From CBDCYH01 sp965224105 (GTDB lineage Bacteria > Bacteroidota > Rhodothermia > Rhodothermales > JABDKH01): a DNA stretch of 64,000 nucleotides. Location of the stretch: the NCBI GenBank assembly GCA_965224105.1, contig CBDCYH010000002.1, forward strand, positions 806,001 through 870,000, in the 5' to 3' direction. The position numbers and the translations under genes were made by a program. Below the pieces are notes generated by a model that saw only the letters and a program-made list of their open reading frames with translations, ran no database searches and was not told the DNA's origin. Below are positions 16,492 through 26,264 of the stretch, in pieces. The first letter of the stretch is position 1, and each line of letters opens with the position of its first letter.

Positions 16492-17091
16492 ATGAGCATG
16501 AAAACTCTATTTCAGATTCTCTTATTTGCTGCATTGTTCTTCGGGGGAACGGCGAAGGCTGTACTGGCGCAAGACGCAGCAGACAGCGCCGAGGGCTATT
16601 TTCACATGGCCGCGCATCACTTCATCGACAATGAAATTGAGCCTGCAAAAACTGCGGTCAATGCAGGCCTTCAGCTACAACCCAACGACCCGAAGTTGCT
16701 GGCATTGAAAGCGGAAATTGAGAAACAGGAAGAGCAGAACGCGCAAAACCAGAATCAGGAGAGCCAGAACAGTGAGAGTGAGGGTGAGGAGGAAGAACAG
16801 GAACAAGATTCTGATCAGCAGCAGGAGCAAGACCCGGACAATGAGCAGGAGGGTTCATCGCAAGAACAAGAGGACTCACAGCAGGAAGGTCAGCAGGGCA
16901 ATCAGCAGGAATCATCCGAATCTCAAGAAGAGGAAAGCCAGCCTTCCGAGGAAGAACCCGCGGACCCAACGGAGTTGAGCAAAGAGCAGGCCGAGCGAAT
17001 CCTCCAGGCGTTGCAGAACGAAGAGGGAAAGTTGCTTCGAGAAGTCCGCAAGGTTAAGGGACGACCCAGGCGTGTAGAAAAGGACTGGTAG
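16492..17091 (+). CDS. batC: BatC-like TPR protein with a Gln/Glu-rich tail (second of two)
   Basis: From ATG 16492 the product is 199 residues. A signal peptide (LFQILLFAALFFGGTAKAVLA) is followed by a short TPR pair (AEGYFHMAAHHFIDNEIEPA). Residues about 77-163 are a low-complexity stretch made almost wholly of Gln, Glu, Ser and Asp. The last 40 residues (ELSKEQAERILQALQNEEGK, then a basic end) resemble the conserved BatC C-terminus. The acidic stretch is unlikely to fold alone and may be a flexible spacer or cation binder in the periplasm. It is one base behind the TPR lipoprotein gene. Confidence 0.75.
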   Translation: MSMKTLFQILLFAALFFGGTAKAVLAQDAADSAEGYFHMAAHHFIDNEIEPAKTAVNAGLQLQPNDPKLLALKAEIEKQEEQNAQNQNQESQNSESEGEEEEQEQDSDQQQEQDPDNEQEGSSQEQEDSQQEGQQGNQQESSESQEEESQPSEEEPADPTELSKEQAERILQALQNEEGKLLREVRKVKGRPRRVEKDW

Positions 17092-17095
17092 ATCG

Positions 17096-18934
17096 ATGAG
17101 TGTTTTCTCGCGAACAACCATTGCAGTCGTTTGCCTGTGCTGCATCTTCCGCGTAGCGCACGCGCAGAATATTTCTGTTGATGCATCTGTCGACGCATCT
17201 GAAATTGGAACCGAGGAGGTTGTCAATTTTACGATTGCGTTCAGTGGGGAAAATCTGCCTGACATTCAGACTCCGGAGGCCCCCGCGGCCCAGGGGCTGG
17301 TTCTGAGTCGACCGTTCCCCAGTACCTCTCGCAACGTATCGATTCTGAATGGTCGGATGTCGCAGAGTCTCAGTTTCAGCTGGACCTACCAGCCGATTCA
17401 GGAAGGTAATGCCAAAATTTTTTCCACGTCTGTAACGGTTGATGGGGCTACGGTCGACACCAAGGAGATTGAGATCACAGTTGTGCCACAGTCACAGCGC
17501 CCTCAGCGGCAGCCAAGGGTTGATCGATTTGATCCGTTCGGGCTCGATCCTGATCCGGCGGATGAGCGTGAGGTGACCAGCGACGATGTTTTCATCCGGG
17601 CCATTCCAAGTAAGCGATCCGCATTCGTAAATGAGCAACTCACTATTGAGTACCAGTTGTTTTTCAGGACTGGCATCCAGCTGCGACAGAGTAGACTGGC
17701 AGACTCATGGGATGCAGAGGGATTCTGGCGCGAGGAGCTTGAAGTAGAAAGTCGACCCATTCCTGTTGTGGTCGTCGAGAACGGCCTCCGATACAATCGA
17801 ATCACACTAAAGAAAGTCGCTGTTTTCCCGACGCGCGCTGGCGATCTAGTTATTGACCCGCTCAAGATCGAAACTGAAGCAGCGCTCCCGGGCAATGGCG
17901 GCTTCTTTTCCATTAGGCGTAACCGTTTTCAGGCTGTCACGGTTAGCTCGCCCCGGATAAGCGTAACGGTAAGATCTCTGCCCCAACCTGCGCCAAGCTC
18001 CTTCGAAGGTGCAGTGGGATCGCTACAATTCTCGGCAAGTGTTGCATCAACCGAACTCGAACTGGGTAATTCAACCGATCTGGAGTTGACGGTTAGCGGA
18101 CGCGGAAACATCTCGACGCTCGAACCTCCAACACTGGGATTGCCGGGTGTGTTTGAAGTGTACGACCCCGAAATAACATCCTCGGTCAACAGGTCACGCA
18201 ATGTGGTAACGGGCTCCAAGGCTTTCCGGTACGTGTTGATACCAAGGTCGAATGGAAGTTTTGAGATTCCTCCTATCGCCTACACCTTTTTTGATCCCGG
18301 CAGGGAAGAATACGTGACGATAAACTCCGATCCAGCTACGATTTCAGTTTCCGGAGTTGCCACTCCAACCGACGCGGCACAGGCAACCGTCTCCGGCCTA
18401 CCGGTTGATGATATCTCAGGACGCGTGTTCCAGACGGCGACGTGGACTGATCTCGGCCGTACACGTCTGTACTCGTCCCCCCTGGTGGCCGGTGTACTGG
18501 TCATTCCCCTGCTCCTCCTTGCCGGGACGACCTTATTTGTTCGTCGATCTGATGCGCTCAATGCCGATAAGAGGATGGCTCGGAACAAGATGGCCCATCC
18601 CCTCGCCAAGCGACACCTGAAGAAGGCATCTGCACTCCTGAAGAATAACGACGCGCGTGGATTTTACGCAGAGCTGGAGCGTGCGGTAGTAAGCTTCGTC
18701 GGGAACCGATTGAACATCGGCGAAAAGGCGTACACCCACGAGGGTCTTAAAAACCGGCTGCGCGAAAACGGTGCATCAGCAGATACACTGGCTGAGTTTC
18801 AAACGTTATTAGAGGAGTGCGATCGAGTACGGTTTGCGCCGGTTGCTCCGATCGAATCAGAAATGAAAACCGCTGGCGACAGGGCGGCAACCATAATCGT
18901 CCAACTGCATTCAGAACTGGTAACTCCGGAATAG
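17096..18934 (+). CDS. batD: BatD, oxygen-tolerance membrane protein
   Basis: This 612-residue protein has a signal peptide (TTIAVVCLCCIFRVAHAQ), several periplasmic immunoglobulin-like repeats (VDASEIGTEEVVNFTIAFSG, IRAIPSKRSAFVNEQLTIEY, STELELGNSTDLELTVSG), one transmembrane helix (LVAGVLVIPLLLLAGTTLFV) and a cytoplasmic helical tail (YAELERAVVSFVGNRLNIG). This is the standard BatD layout and length. BatD is taken to be the large periplasmic scaffold of the Bat complex. It lies four bases after batC and one base before batE. Confidence 0.93.
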   Translation: MSVFSRTTIAVVCLCCIFRVAHAQNISVDASVDASEIGTEEVVNFTIAFSGENLPDIQTPEAPAAQGLVLSRPFPSTSRNVSILNGRMSQSLSFSWTYQPIQEGNAKIFSTSVTVDGATVDTKEIEITVVPQSQRPQRQPRVDRFDPFGLDPDPADEREVTSDDVFIRAIPSKRSAFVNEQLTIEYQLFFRTGIQLRQSRLADSWDAEGFWREELEVESRPIPVVVVENGLRYNRITLKKVAVFPTRAGDLVIDPLKIETEAALPGNGGFFSIRRNRFQAVTVSSPRISVTVRSLPQPAPSSFEGAVGSLQFSASVASTELELGNSTDLELTVSGRGNISTLEPPTLGLPGVFEVYDPEITSSVNRSRNVVTGSKAFRYVLIPRSNGSFEIPPIAYTFFDPGREEYVTINSDPATISVSGVATPTDAAQATVSGLPVDDISGRVFQTATWTDLGRTRLYSSPLVAGVLVIPLLLLAGTTLFVRRSDALNADKRMARNKMAHPLAKRHLKKASALLKNNDARGFYAELERAVVSFVGNRLNIGEKAYTHEGLKNRLRENGASADTLAEFQTLLEECDRVRFAPVAPIESEMKTAGDRAATIIVQLHSELVTPE

Positions 18935-18935
18935 C

Positions 18936-19694
18936 GTGGCTGGACGATACGTAATACTGTTGCTTTTCGCTTGCGTCAATCTGTTGACGGTAGCCTCCGC
19001 CCAGAACGCCGCACATTTTTTTGACGAGGGCAACGAGCATTTTCGTCAGGGCGCGTTCGGAGAAGCCATTGAAAGTTATCACCTCGCGCTTGCTGAGGGG
19101 AGCGAATCGGGCGAGCTCTACTTTAATCTTGCGAACGCGTACTATCGCCAGGATGAGATCGGTGAGGCAATATTGTATTACGAAAAGGCTCGCAAGAAAC
19201 TTGGCGATACACAGGAAATCACACACAATCTTGGCATAGCCAGGACCCAGATAAGAGACAGGTTTTCTGAAACGCCCGAACCTTTTTGGGTGGCAGGTAT
19301 GGACAGGCTGGTGCGTTCCATTTCTCCCTGGATGATTTTCATTGTGGGGGCTCTCCTTTACATTTTTGCAATCGGATTCAAGGTCGTCACAATTTCACGG
19401 CGGACCAGTACCGATTGGTCCAGGCGGACGTTTTGGTGGACTCTCACTTTAGCATCGGTGCTTATCGTGGTTGCCTTGGTGGAGTCTTATTACATCCACA
19501 ACAACATTCAAGGAGTTGTTGTTGTCGCGGAGACAGAGTTTAGTCTCGTGGATGAGGACGGATCCGACCAGATATCGCAGATTCACGAAGGTGTACTTCT
19601 TGATCTACTGGAGCGCACTGATAACCGCTGGATGGTCAAACTCCCCAACGGCACCCGCGGCTGGGTTGATGCAGATGCAGTCCAGGAGATATAG
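18936..19694 (+). CDS. batE: BatE, TPR and SH3-type membrane protein
   Basis: This 252-residue protein has a signal peptide ([18 protein letters not shown]), TPR repeats ([39 protein letters not shown]), two transmembrane helices ([19 protein letters not shown] and [17 protein letters not shown]), and a C-terminal bacterial SH3 domain ([20 protein letters not shown], then [11 protein letters not shown]). That arrangement is typical of BatE, the last Bat component. The GTG start is one base after the batD stop. The SH3 domain probably lies on the periplasmic side and may touch peptidoglycan or partner proteins. Confidence 0.92.
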   Translation: MAGRYVILLLFACVNLLTVASAQNAAHFFDEGNEHFRQGAFGEAIESYHLALAEGSESGELYFNLANAYYRQDEIGEAILYYEKARKKLGDTQEITHNLGIARTQIRDRFSETPEPFWVAGMDRLVRSISPWMIFIVGALLYIFAIGFKVVTISRRTSTDWSRRTFWWTLTLASVLIVVALVESYYIHNNIQGVVVVAETEFSLVDEDGSDQISQIHEGVLLDLLERTDNRWMVKLPNGTRGWVDADAVQEI

Positions 19695-19723
19695 TATCTT
19701 TGAGCGCATCTCCTCGTGGTGGA

Positions 19724-20389
19724 ATGGAACCATTCTTTTTTGATAGTAATCGTTCGGCTGGCTGGATCGAAGTCATTTGCGGCTCGATGTTCAGTGGTAA
19801 AACGGAAGAGTTGATCAGACGGCTAAAGCGCGCCCGGATTGCGAGGCTGAAGGTCGAAATATTCAAACCTGCGTTGGATGTAAGATATTCCGACGACGAA
19901 GTAGTCTCGCACGACGAGAACGCGCTTTTCAGCACGCCGGTTGACAGTGCCGACCAGATCTTACTGCTGGTGGGCGGAGCCAAAGTGGTTGGTATTGATG
20001 AAGCTCAGTTCTTCGGTTTGAATCTTGTCCGCGTGGCGCGTGAGCTCGCCGAACAGGGCAAGCGGGTTATCATAGCCGGGCTGGATCAGGATTATCTGGG
20101 CAATCCGTTTGAACCCATTCCGCAGCTGATGGGGATCGCGGAGCACGTAACAAAGTTGCATGCCATTTGCGTGGTTTGTGGAGCGCCTGCCAATCACTCG
20201 CAGCGGATAGTAAATGTGGATGATCGGGTCGTGGTTGGATCGAAGGAGTCATACGAACCTCGCTGTAGAGATTGCTTTGATCCAAGCGAACCTGCAAAAC
20301 CTTTCGTTCCAAGAGAAAATGATCAGGAAGAAATAGATCCCCCCGAGGAGGCGCTGGGAATCTCAGACCTGCCGCATCTCGAATCCTAG
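19724..20389 (+). CDS. tdk: thymidine kinase
   Basis: This is a type II thymidine kinase of 221 residues. It has the P-loop [20 protein letters not shown], the Walker B-like [10 protein letters not shown], the lasso region [18 protein letters not shown], and the zinc site CVVCGAP ... YEPRCRDCF. It phosphorylates thymidine in the salvage pathway. I prefer ATG 19724, which gives the usual N-terminus leading to [11 protein letters not shown] 19700, with AGGAG 11 bp upstream, would add eight residues. The last 30 residues form an acidic tail beyond the usual end. It follows batE closely and may be read through from the Bat operon. Confidence 0.95.
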   Translation: MEPFFFDSNRSAGWIEVICGSMFSGKTEELIRRLKRARIARLKVEIFKPALDVRYSDDEVVSHDENALFSTPVDSADQILLLVGGAKVVGIDEAQFFGLNLVRVARELAEQGKRVIIAGLDQDYLGNPFEPIPQLMGIAEHVTKLHAICVVCGAPANHSQRIVNVDDRVVVGSKESYEPRCRDCFDPSEPAKPFVPRENDQEEIDPPEEALGISDLPHLES

Positions 20390-20518
20390 CGACTCATTCC
20401 TGGTAGTCAGTTTCGGGTTGATCTTTTGCACAATTCATCCAGCGGTCCGGCTGTTGGTTGATTCAAATTGTACATTAGGGTCCAATTGTAAGACAGACAT
20501 CATCCCCGATCGGCATCA

Positions 20519-22375
20519 ATGGCGAAGAAGAATTACCTGGTTTCGGCTCGTAAGTACAGGCCCCAGACATTTAGCGAGATTGTCGGGCAGGAGCACGTCT
20601 CTGAGACACTCATGAACGCTCTTTCGGGGGGAAGACTAGCGCATGCATACCTCTTTGCGGGTCCACGTGGAGTGGGTAAGACCACTGCCGCACGCATCCT
20701 TGCCAAGGCCATCAACTGTCAAACGCTTCCGGCTGAGCGGACGCGAAATGCTGAGCCATGCAACGAGTGCGAGTCTTGCAGCAGCTTTACAGAAGGACGA
20801 AACCTCAATGTGGTTGAGATTGATGCAGCATCCAACAACAGCGTTGCCGACATCCGCGATCTCCGCGACACCGTGCGGATCCCACCACAGGGAGCGGATA
20901 AAAAGGTGTACATCATCGATGAGGTACACATGCTTTCGACGCAGGCCTTCAATGCGTTCCTGAAAACGTTGGAGGAACCGCCCCCCTACGCCCTATTTAT
21001 CTTCGCCACGACCGATCCACACAAGGTGCTGCCGACAATTCTTTCCCGGTGCCAGCGATTCGACTTCAGGAGAGTTGTAACGACAGATATTGTCGAGCAT
21101 CTTAAGTATGTAAGCGCGGAAGAGAACGTTACTGCTGATGACGATGCATTATTGCTGATTGCCTCGAAGGGTGACGGTGCCCTTCGTGACGCCCTTTCCG
21201 TGTTTGATCAGGCCGTTGCGATGTGTGGCAAAGAAATCACCTACCCCGCCCTTGCGAACGCACTCCGAATCGTTGATACCGACCTGTTCTTTGCTGCTTC
21301 TGATGTGGCTCGCGATGGGGATGTGGGCTCGGCCATTGAGATTGTCGACAAGCTGGTAGCATCTGGTTTTGATCTGCGAGAATTTTTGGTCGGATTGTCC
21401 ATGCATTTCCGCAACCTGCTGATTGCAAACACTTTGACAGACGACCGGTTACTGGAGGTGTCAGCGAGGTTGAAAGAACGTTACCGCACAGAGGCCGGGT
21501 CCTTCAGCCAGTCGGAAATCATGCGGATGCTCATGATCTGCTCAAGAACGATGGATGCTCTGCGCCACAACTCCCAGCCTCGACTGACACTGGAGTTGGG
21601 GATGATCAAGATGGCCAACCTTCGAAACATGATTGACCTCTCCGAGACGTTGGGCCGAATCTCCGAACTTGAGAAGAAGAGTCGGCAGAAGAGGGATGTG
21701 CAACCCCGGAGGGTCAAAGAAGACGCAGTCGTCCCGCCGGATGCCAGCCCCATGCCTGAGGAGGCACCACCGGAGCGCTCGGAGCCGACGGACTTAAAAC
21801 CTGCAGGATCGGTTCCAAAGAAAACTAAAACGGCCGACGTACCTCCACCGGCTACAACTCCCCCACCTTCTCCGGCAACCAGCACAGCGTCGACCCTGTT
21901 CGGTGCTCCGGCACTCCAACGAAAGCGGCCGAGCGAAGGGAACGGCCCCGAGGCGCTATCCGCGGAAAGCTCCGCCGCCATTGCCGTTGAAGTTGCGCCT
22001 GGCAGCGCACCAACCGAAGTGGAACGGGTGTGGTTGAGGTTTGTCGCTGCCGTGAAAGAACTGCGCATCCACGTCGGTGCGATCCTTCAACACGGTGCTC
22101 CATTGGATTTGGCAAACGGGACGCTGCGCGTGGCTGTCCCGGACGAATTCCACAAGCGTCTACTCACAAATCAGAAAGAGTTCTTGCTCAGACATTTAAA
22201 CGAAATCCTGCACGAGCCCGTCAAGAAATTGCGGTTCTCGGTGGAGCCCGACCTAAGTGGTGATGGACCGGTGCAGCCCGACTTCGATCCTGTGGAGTAC
22301 ATGAATCAGAAGAGAAAAGAAAACCCTGTTATCAAAGCCATATTTGACGAGTTCGGCGGCGAATTGGTCTGGTAA
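20519..22375 (+). CDS. dnaX: DNA polymerase III subunit gamma/tau
   Basis: This 618-residue clamp-loader subunit has the Walker A motif FAGPRGVGKTTAARILAKAI, a zinc module with CNECESC, the Walker B region YIIDEVHMLSTQAFNAFLKT, and sensor 1/SRC motif TILSRCQRFDFRRV. Residues about 395-480 are a proline/alanine-rich linker, and the C-terminal part (WLRFVAAVKELRIHVGAILQ) is the tau region that contacts the polymerase. The length fits full tau. I saw no obvious slippery A-run that would make a shorter gamma form by frameshift, but I did not check every position. It starts the dnaX-ybaB-recR set. Confidence 0.96.
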   Translation: MAKKNYLVSARKYRPQTFSEIVGQEHVSETLMNALSGGRLAHAYLFAGPRGVGKTTAARILAKAINCQTLPAERTRNAEPCNECESCSSFTEGRNLNVVEIDAASNNSVADIRDLRDTVRIPPQGADKKVYIIDEVHMLSTQAFNAFLKTLEEPPPYALFIFATTDPHKVLPTILSRCQRFDFRRVVTTDIVEHLKYVSAEENVTADDDALLLIASKGDGALRDALSVFDQAVAMCGKEITYPALANALRIVDTDLFFAASDVARDGDVGSAIEIVDKLVASGFDLREFLVGLSMHFRNLLIANTLTDDRLLEVSARLKERYRTEAGSFSQSEIMRMLMICSRTMDALRHNSQPRLTLELGMIKMANLRNMIDLSETLGRISELEKKSRQKRDVQPRRVKEDAVVPPDASPMPEEAPPERSEPTDLKPAGSVPKKTKTADVPPPATTPPPSPATSTASTLFGAPALQRKRPSEGNGPEALSAESSAAIAVEVAPGSAPTEVERVWLRFVAAVKELRIHVGAILQHGAPLDLANGTLRVAVPDEFHKRLLTNQKEFLLRHLNEILHEPVKKLRFSVEPDLSGDGPVQPDFDPVEYMNQKRKENPVIKAIFDEFGGELVW

Positions 22376-22435
22376 CTCAACATTTCAACGGCCGGTGCGT
22401 TACTTAGCTCGGTTAAAAATAGACCAGTAGATCAG

Positions 22436-22771
22436 ATGCAAGATGGAAATATGGCCGACATGTTCGGCAAGATGATGGAAATGCAGCAAAAGATGGAGGA
22501 GACCAAAGCATCTCTTGGCGCGCTTTCCACAACAGCCGAGGCGGGCGGAGGAATGGTGCAGGTAACGGCGAACGGTTTGAATCGAATTACGGCGATAAAA
22601 ATCGATCCGGACGCTGTTGACACATCAGATATGGAGCTTTTGGAAGACCTCATCATCGCAGGTGTTAACAAGGCCCTGGATGACGTCGCCGAGGAAGCAA
22701 AAAACGAGATGATGAAAGCCGCTGGTGGCCTCCTGCCCCCCGGGATGGACCTGAGTCAACTCGGGCTCTAG
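22436..22771 (+). CDS. ybaB: YbaB/EbfC family nucleoid-associated protein
   Basis: This 111-residue protein shows the YbaB pattern: an N-terminal amphipathic helix (MFGKMMEMQQKMEETKASLG), then GGGMVQVTANGLNRITAIKI and DMELLEDLIIAGVNKALDDV, and a Met/Gly/Pro-rich end (LPPGMDLSQLGL). These proteins form tweezer-like dimers that bind DNA without strict sequence need. The dnaX-ybaB-recR order is widely conserved. The recR ATG follows the stop codon directly. ATG 22451 is an alternative start five codons in. Confidence 0.95.
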   Translation: MQDGNMADMFGKMMEMQQKMEETKASLGALSTTAEAGGGMVQVTANGLNRITAIKIDPDAVDTSDMELLEDLIIAGVNKALDDVAEEAKNEMMKAAGGLLPPGMDLSQLGL

Positions 22772-23386
22772 ATGAGGTACACTTCTGAAGCAGTCGAGGC
22801 GCTCGTTGAGAACTTGACGAAGCTGCCTTCCATCGGCCGCAAAACAGCACAGCGGCTGGCAGCGCACGTCCTCAAGATGCCTCGCACCGAGGTCGCATCA
22901 ATTGCGGAGGCACTCCTTAATGCCAAGGATCGTGTCAAAACGTGCGGTGTTTGCTACAACGTTGCGGACGAGGAAATCTGCTCGATCTGTTCATCAACCA
23001 GGCGTGAGAAATCGCTCGTCTGCGTGGTGGAGGAGCCGAATGATGTGATGGCTTTGGAACGTACCAATGACTTTCGCGGAGTCTACCACGTGCTAGGTGG
23101 TGCGATCTCGCCACTTGACGGTGTCGGGCCAGATGATCTGCGAATCACTGAACTGATTCAGAGAATTGGTAGTACCGACGCTGATGAGCCAGCGATCGAA
23201 GAGGTCATTCTCGCGATGAATCCAAACGTTGAAGGTGACACAACCGCGTATTACGTTGCGCAGTTGTTGAAACCGTTTGATGTGGCTGTGACCCGTATTG
23301 CTCGCGGTGTGCCGATCGGCGGCGATCTGGAGTATGCCGACGAGGCTACTCTCGCGCGAGCCCTCGAAGGCCGCGGCGCACTTTAG
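22772..23386 (+). CDS. recR: recombination mediator RecR
   Basis: This 204-residue protein has the helix-hairpin-helix ([20 protein letters not shown]), the C4 zinc finger ([16 protein letters not shown]), the Toprim domain ([20 protein letters not shown], then [19 protein letters not shown]) and a C-terminal Walker B-like region ending in [20 protein letters not shown]. RecR acts with RecO (and RecF) to load RecA onto gapped DNA. It is complete, of normal length, and coupled to ybaB without any spacer. Confidence 0.96.
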   Translation: MRYTSEAVEALVENLTKLPSIGRKTAQRLAAHVLKMPRTEVASIAEALLNAKDRVKTCGVCYNVADEEICSICSSTRREKSLVCVVEEPNDVMALERTNDFRGVYHVLGGAISPLDGVGPDDLRITELIQRIGSTDADEPAIEEVILAMNPNVEGDTTAYYVAQLLKPFDVAVTRIARGVPIGGDLEYADEATLARALEGRGAL

Positions 23387-23401
23387 AAACTGAGGCTCAG
23401 C

Positions 23402-25078
23402 TTGCGTGGCCCCACCGTTTTATCTTCGCGACAGGCGTACCTGTTGGCAGGTGTGGTCCTGTTTATCCTGGTTGCGTTCGTCGCTTACCCTAGCCTCCGA
23501 ATGTTCGTCGAGGGGAGCGAAGCCGAAAACTGGAGACGCCTGTTTGAGTCAAGTTCGTCCGCCAACGTTCGTGCCCTCAAGAACTCCGTCTGGCTGTCGT
23601 TGCTGAGTGTTGTCGGTGCAGGCGCACTTGGCACAGCGCTGGCGTACGGACTGTTTCGGTTTGACTTCCCTATGCGGAAGGCGCTTACCTGGATGGCCCC
23701 GATCCCACTCGCACTGCCTCCACTGGTGGGCGTTCTCGCCTTTCTGTTCCTTTATGGCGAGAGCGGAATCCTGCCCCGATTCCTTCAATCCCTGCTCGGT
23801 TTGGAAAGTGTCCCCTTCTCATTCTCCGGATTCTGGGCAGTGTGGCTGGTGCACGTCTATTCGATGTACGTGTACTTTTATTTGTTTGTATCCTCAACTC
23901 TTTCATCGACAGACAAATCCGTTTTCGACGCGGCAAGTGATCTAGGCGCAAAAAACTGGAAGACCTTTTTCTCTGTAATCCTTCCGGTGTTGCGATCGCC
24001 GATCCTGGCAGCATCCCTGCTTGTCTTTATGATATCGATGGCATCATTTACCGCTCCTCTCCTATTCGCCGGTACCGAACCCTTCCTCACGTTGCAGATT
24101 TTCAATTACAAGATCAACGGAGATCTTGCTATGTCGGCCACCGTGTCGAGCTTGCTTACGCTGATCTGCATTTTGTTTCTGATGTTGTCTCAACTGATGA
24201 ACCGAAGAACGCTATCATCCGTTTCGAAGGGAGCCTCCGAGGCGCCGACGCGCTTGTCCGGAGCACAACTGCGCCTGATTGCAACACCGCTGGCTGTTTG
24301 TCTTGCATTATTCCTGGTGCTCCCTATACTTACGGTAATCCTCATTTCGTTTGCGCAGGAAGGAAACTGGACGTCGCAGATTTTACCCACTGCCTACACT
24401 ACCGAGCACTACATCTCACTTTTCACATCATCTAGTGTAGCCCAGCCGATAGTTAACAGCCTGTGGATGTCTGCCGTAGCAACGGTGGCTTGTCTGGTAG
24501 TCGGCGTAGCGTCGGCATGGCTTGTTACGAAGACCCGCGTAGTTGGGCGCTGGTTAATTTTATTGCTTACCATTCTTCCATTTGCGATCCCGGGAACGGT
24601 TATCGCAATCAACCTGATTGTCACCTTTAGTGAATCGTCCGTCTTGACGTTCGGTACCGCGTTGGTTGGAACGGTTTGGATTTTACCACTTGCGTATTTC
24701 GTGCGAAACATACCGCTCATTGTACGATCGACGTCGGCGTCGCTGGACCAGCTGGATGACTCTCTGACAGATGCATCCATGGACCTTGGTGCAAGTCCCG
24801 GCCGAACCTTCCGCTCGGTAATCCTACCCATTATTACCCCTGGCATTCTTGCCGGTGTGTTGCTAACGTTTGTTGCATGTGTAGGAGAATTTGTCTCGTC
24901 TATCATGCTGTATATTTATGACAATCGCCCAATCAGCATGGAGATCTGGTCACAGCTCCGGCTATACGATTTTGGCGCGGCTGCAGCTTACTCTGTCCTG
25001 CTGATGATGATTATTCTGATATCCACTGTTGTAATCCGACGACTTGGACATTCTCCACGACTTGGCTCCGCTTTCTAG
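23402..25078 (+). CDS. two-domain ABC transporter permease (FbpB-like)
   Basis: This 558-residue protein has about twelve transmembrane helices in two homologous halves. Each half carries the EAA-type loop that docks the ATPase: AASDLGAKNWKTFFSVILPV in the first half and ASMDLGASPGRTFRSVILPI in the second. Fused double permeases like this belong to ferric-iron, thiamine or related importers. No ATPase or binding protein gene is next to it, so the substrate is open. The start is TTG 23402, 15 bp after recR, with no strong ribosome binding site. Confidence 0.88.
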   Translation: MRGPTVLSSRQAYLLAGVVLFILVAFVAYPSLRMFVEGSEAENWRRLFESSSSANVRALKNSVWLSLLSVVGAGALGTALAYGLFRFDFPMRKALTWMAPIPLALPPLVGVLAFLFLYGESGILPRFLQSLLGLESVPFSFSGFWAVWLVHVYSMYVYFYLFVSSTLSSTDKSVFDAASDLGAKNWKTFFSVILPVLRSPILAASLLVFMISMASFTAPLLFAGTEPFLTLQIFNYKINGDLAMSATVSSLLTLICILFLMLSQLMNRRTLSSVSKGASEAPTRLSGAQLRLIATPLAVCLALFLVLPILTVILISFAQEGNWTSQILPTAYTTEHYISLFTSSSVAQPIVNSLWMSAVATVACLVVGVASAWLVTKTRVVGRWLILLLTILPFAIPGTVIAINLIVTFSESSVLTFGTALVGTVWILPLAYFVRNIPLIVRSTSASLDQLDDSLTDASMDLGASPGRTFRSVILPIITPGILAGVLLTFVACVGEFVSSIMLYIYDNRPISMEIWSQLRLYDFGAAAAYSVLLMMIILISTVVIRRLGHSPRLGSAF

Positions 25079-25084
25079 AACACT

Positions 25085-26263
25085 ATGATAGTTTCAATTG
25101 TCGGGGCCGGGGCAATGGGTTCAGCCATTGCTCGATTTCTCCTTGCTGATGAGCTCGTTTCCAAGCTCAGGATAATGGATATGCGGAAATCGTCGCTCCA
25201 CGCGCTCGAACCGATTAAGGATCCCAAGCTGTCGTCGTTCAAGATCAATGCCCGCGACCTCGTAAAAGTGCGAGAGGTGGTCGAGGGCTCGCATTGCATG
25301 ATTAGCTGTGTTGAGCCATCCGACAACGTTGGCCTCGCTTCTCTTGCCTTGGACATTGGCGCGCACTATGTAGACCAGGGAGGGAGCGAAGTCGCTACGG
25401 GGAGCATTTTGTCGTTGTCGGATAGGGCATCTGAAGCGGGCGTGTGGCTTGTTCCAAACTGTGGTCTTACTCCGGGGCTGGTCGATATCGCAAGCATGTG
25501 GGCGGTCGAGCAATTCGATAAAGTGGAAAGAGTCAGTGCGCGCTTTGGCAGTATTCCGCTTACCGCAAACCCACCCTTCAACTGCCAGTTGTCATCGTCG
25601 GCAAGTAAGATGCTCGACGATTACACTCGACCAACGCATGTCATCGAGAACGGACAAATCAACAGAGTGCCGTCGCTGTCGCGTGAGGAACACATCTTCT
25701 TTGACGAGCCGTTCGGTTTGTTGGAGGCGTTCTGTTCGGCATCTGGAACAACACTTCTGGCAAGAGAGCTTGAGGGAAAGGTGAATTTCTTTGACCTCAA
25801 AACACTTAGTCGCCCCGGCCATGCCGATCAGATGAGCTTCCTACTAGGTCTAGGGTTTGGTGACGAAAAGATTATCGATGTTCGAACCCATCTAACGTAT
25901 CGCGACCTGCTGATGAGGAAACTTCGCCAACACCTATCGGCATCACAACCCGATGCAGTGCTTGTTCGCATCATGGTTACGGGTTGGAGTGACGGGCAGG
26001 AACGAACATTTGCCCTTCAGACTGTTCACGAGTTTGACGAAACGCTTGGCATCAGTGCGCTCCGTTTTGTTGCTGGCGCAGCTACCGCCGAGGTGACGCA
26101 CGACTTAATTTCTGGCAATGTTAAAGGCGGAGGTGCGGCCCCACCCGAACGCATCGTGGACAAGCGGCACTTCCTGGACAGGATGGAGTCGAACGGAATT
26201 CGAATAGAGAGCCAATGGTTTGACGGCCATTTACATGTTACCGACCGGCTACGCATCGACTAG
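25085..26263 (+). CDS. saccharopine dehydrogenase-like NAD(P)-binding protein
   Basis: This 392-residue protein starts with a Rossmann fold (IVSIVGAGAMGSAIARFLL) and continues with CMISCVEPSDNVGLASLALD, AHYVDQGGS and LVPNCGLTPGLVDIASMWAV. These are hallmarks of the saccharopine dehydrogenase/lysine 6-dehydrogenase-like superfamily. The catalytic half contains FFDLKTLSRPGHADQMSFLL. The substrate cannot be told from sequence: saccharopine, lysine, carboxynorspermidine or another amino acid adduct are possible. It lies seven bases after the permease gene and may be co-transcribed; its stop converges with the next gene, one base apart. Confidence 0.85.
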   Translation: MIVSIVGAGAMGSAIARFLLADELVSKLRIMDMRKSSLHALEPIKDPKLSSFKINARDLVKVREVVEGSHCMISCVEPSDNVGLASLALDIGAHYVDQGGSEVATGSILSLSDRASEAGVWLVPNCGLTPGLVDIASMWAVEQFDKVERVSARFGSIPLTANPPFNCQLSSSASKMLDDYTRPTHVIENGQINRVPSLSREEHIFFDEPFGLLEAFCSASGTTLLARELEGKVNFFDLKTLSRPGHADQMSFLLGLGFGDEKIIDVRTHLTYRDLLMRKLRQHLSASQPDAVLVRIMVTGWSDGQERTFALQTVHEFDETLGISALRFVAGAATAEVTHDLISGNVKGGGAAPPERIVDKRHFLDRMESNGIRIESQWFDGHLHVTDRLRID

Positions 26264-26264
26264 C

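Noticed and set aside
21481..22068. 195-codon minus-strand frame inside dnaX
   Set aside because: It lies opposite the Pro-rich linker of dnaX, where reverse frames stay open because of base composition.
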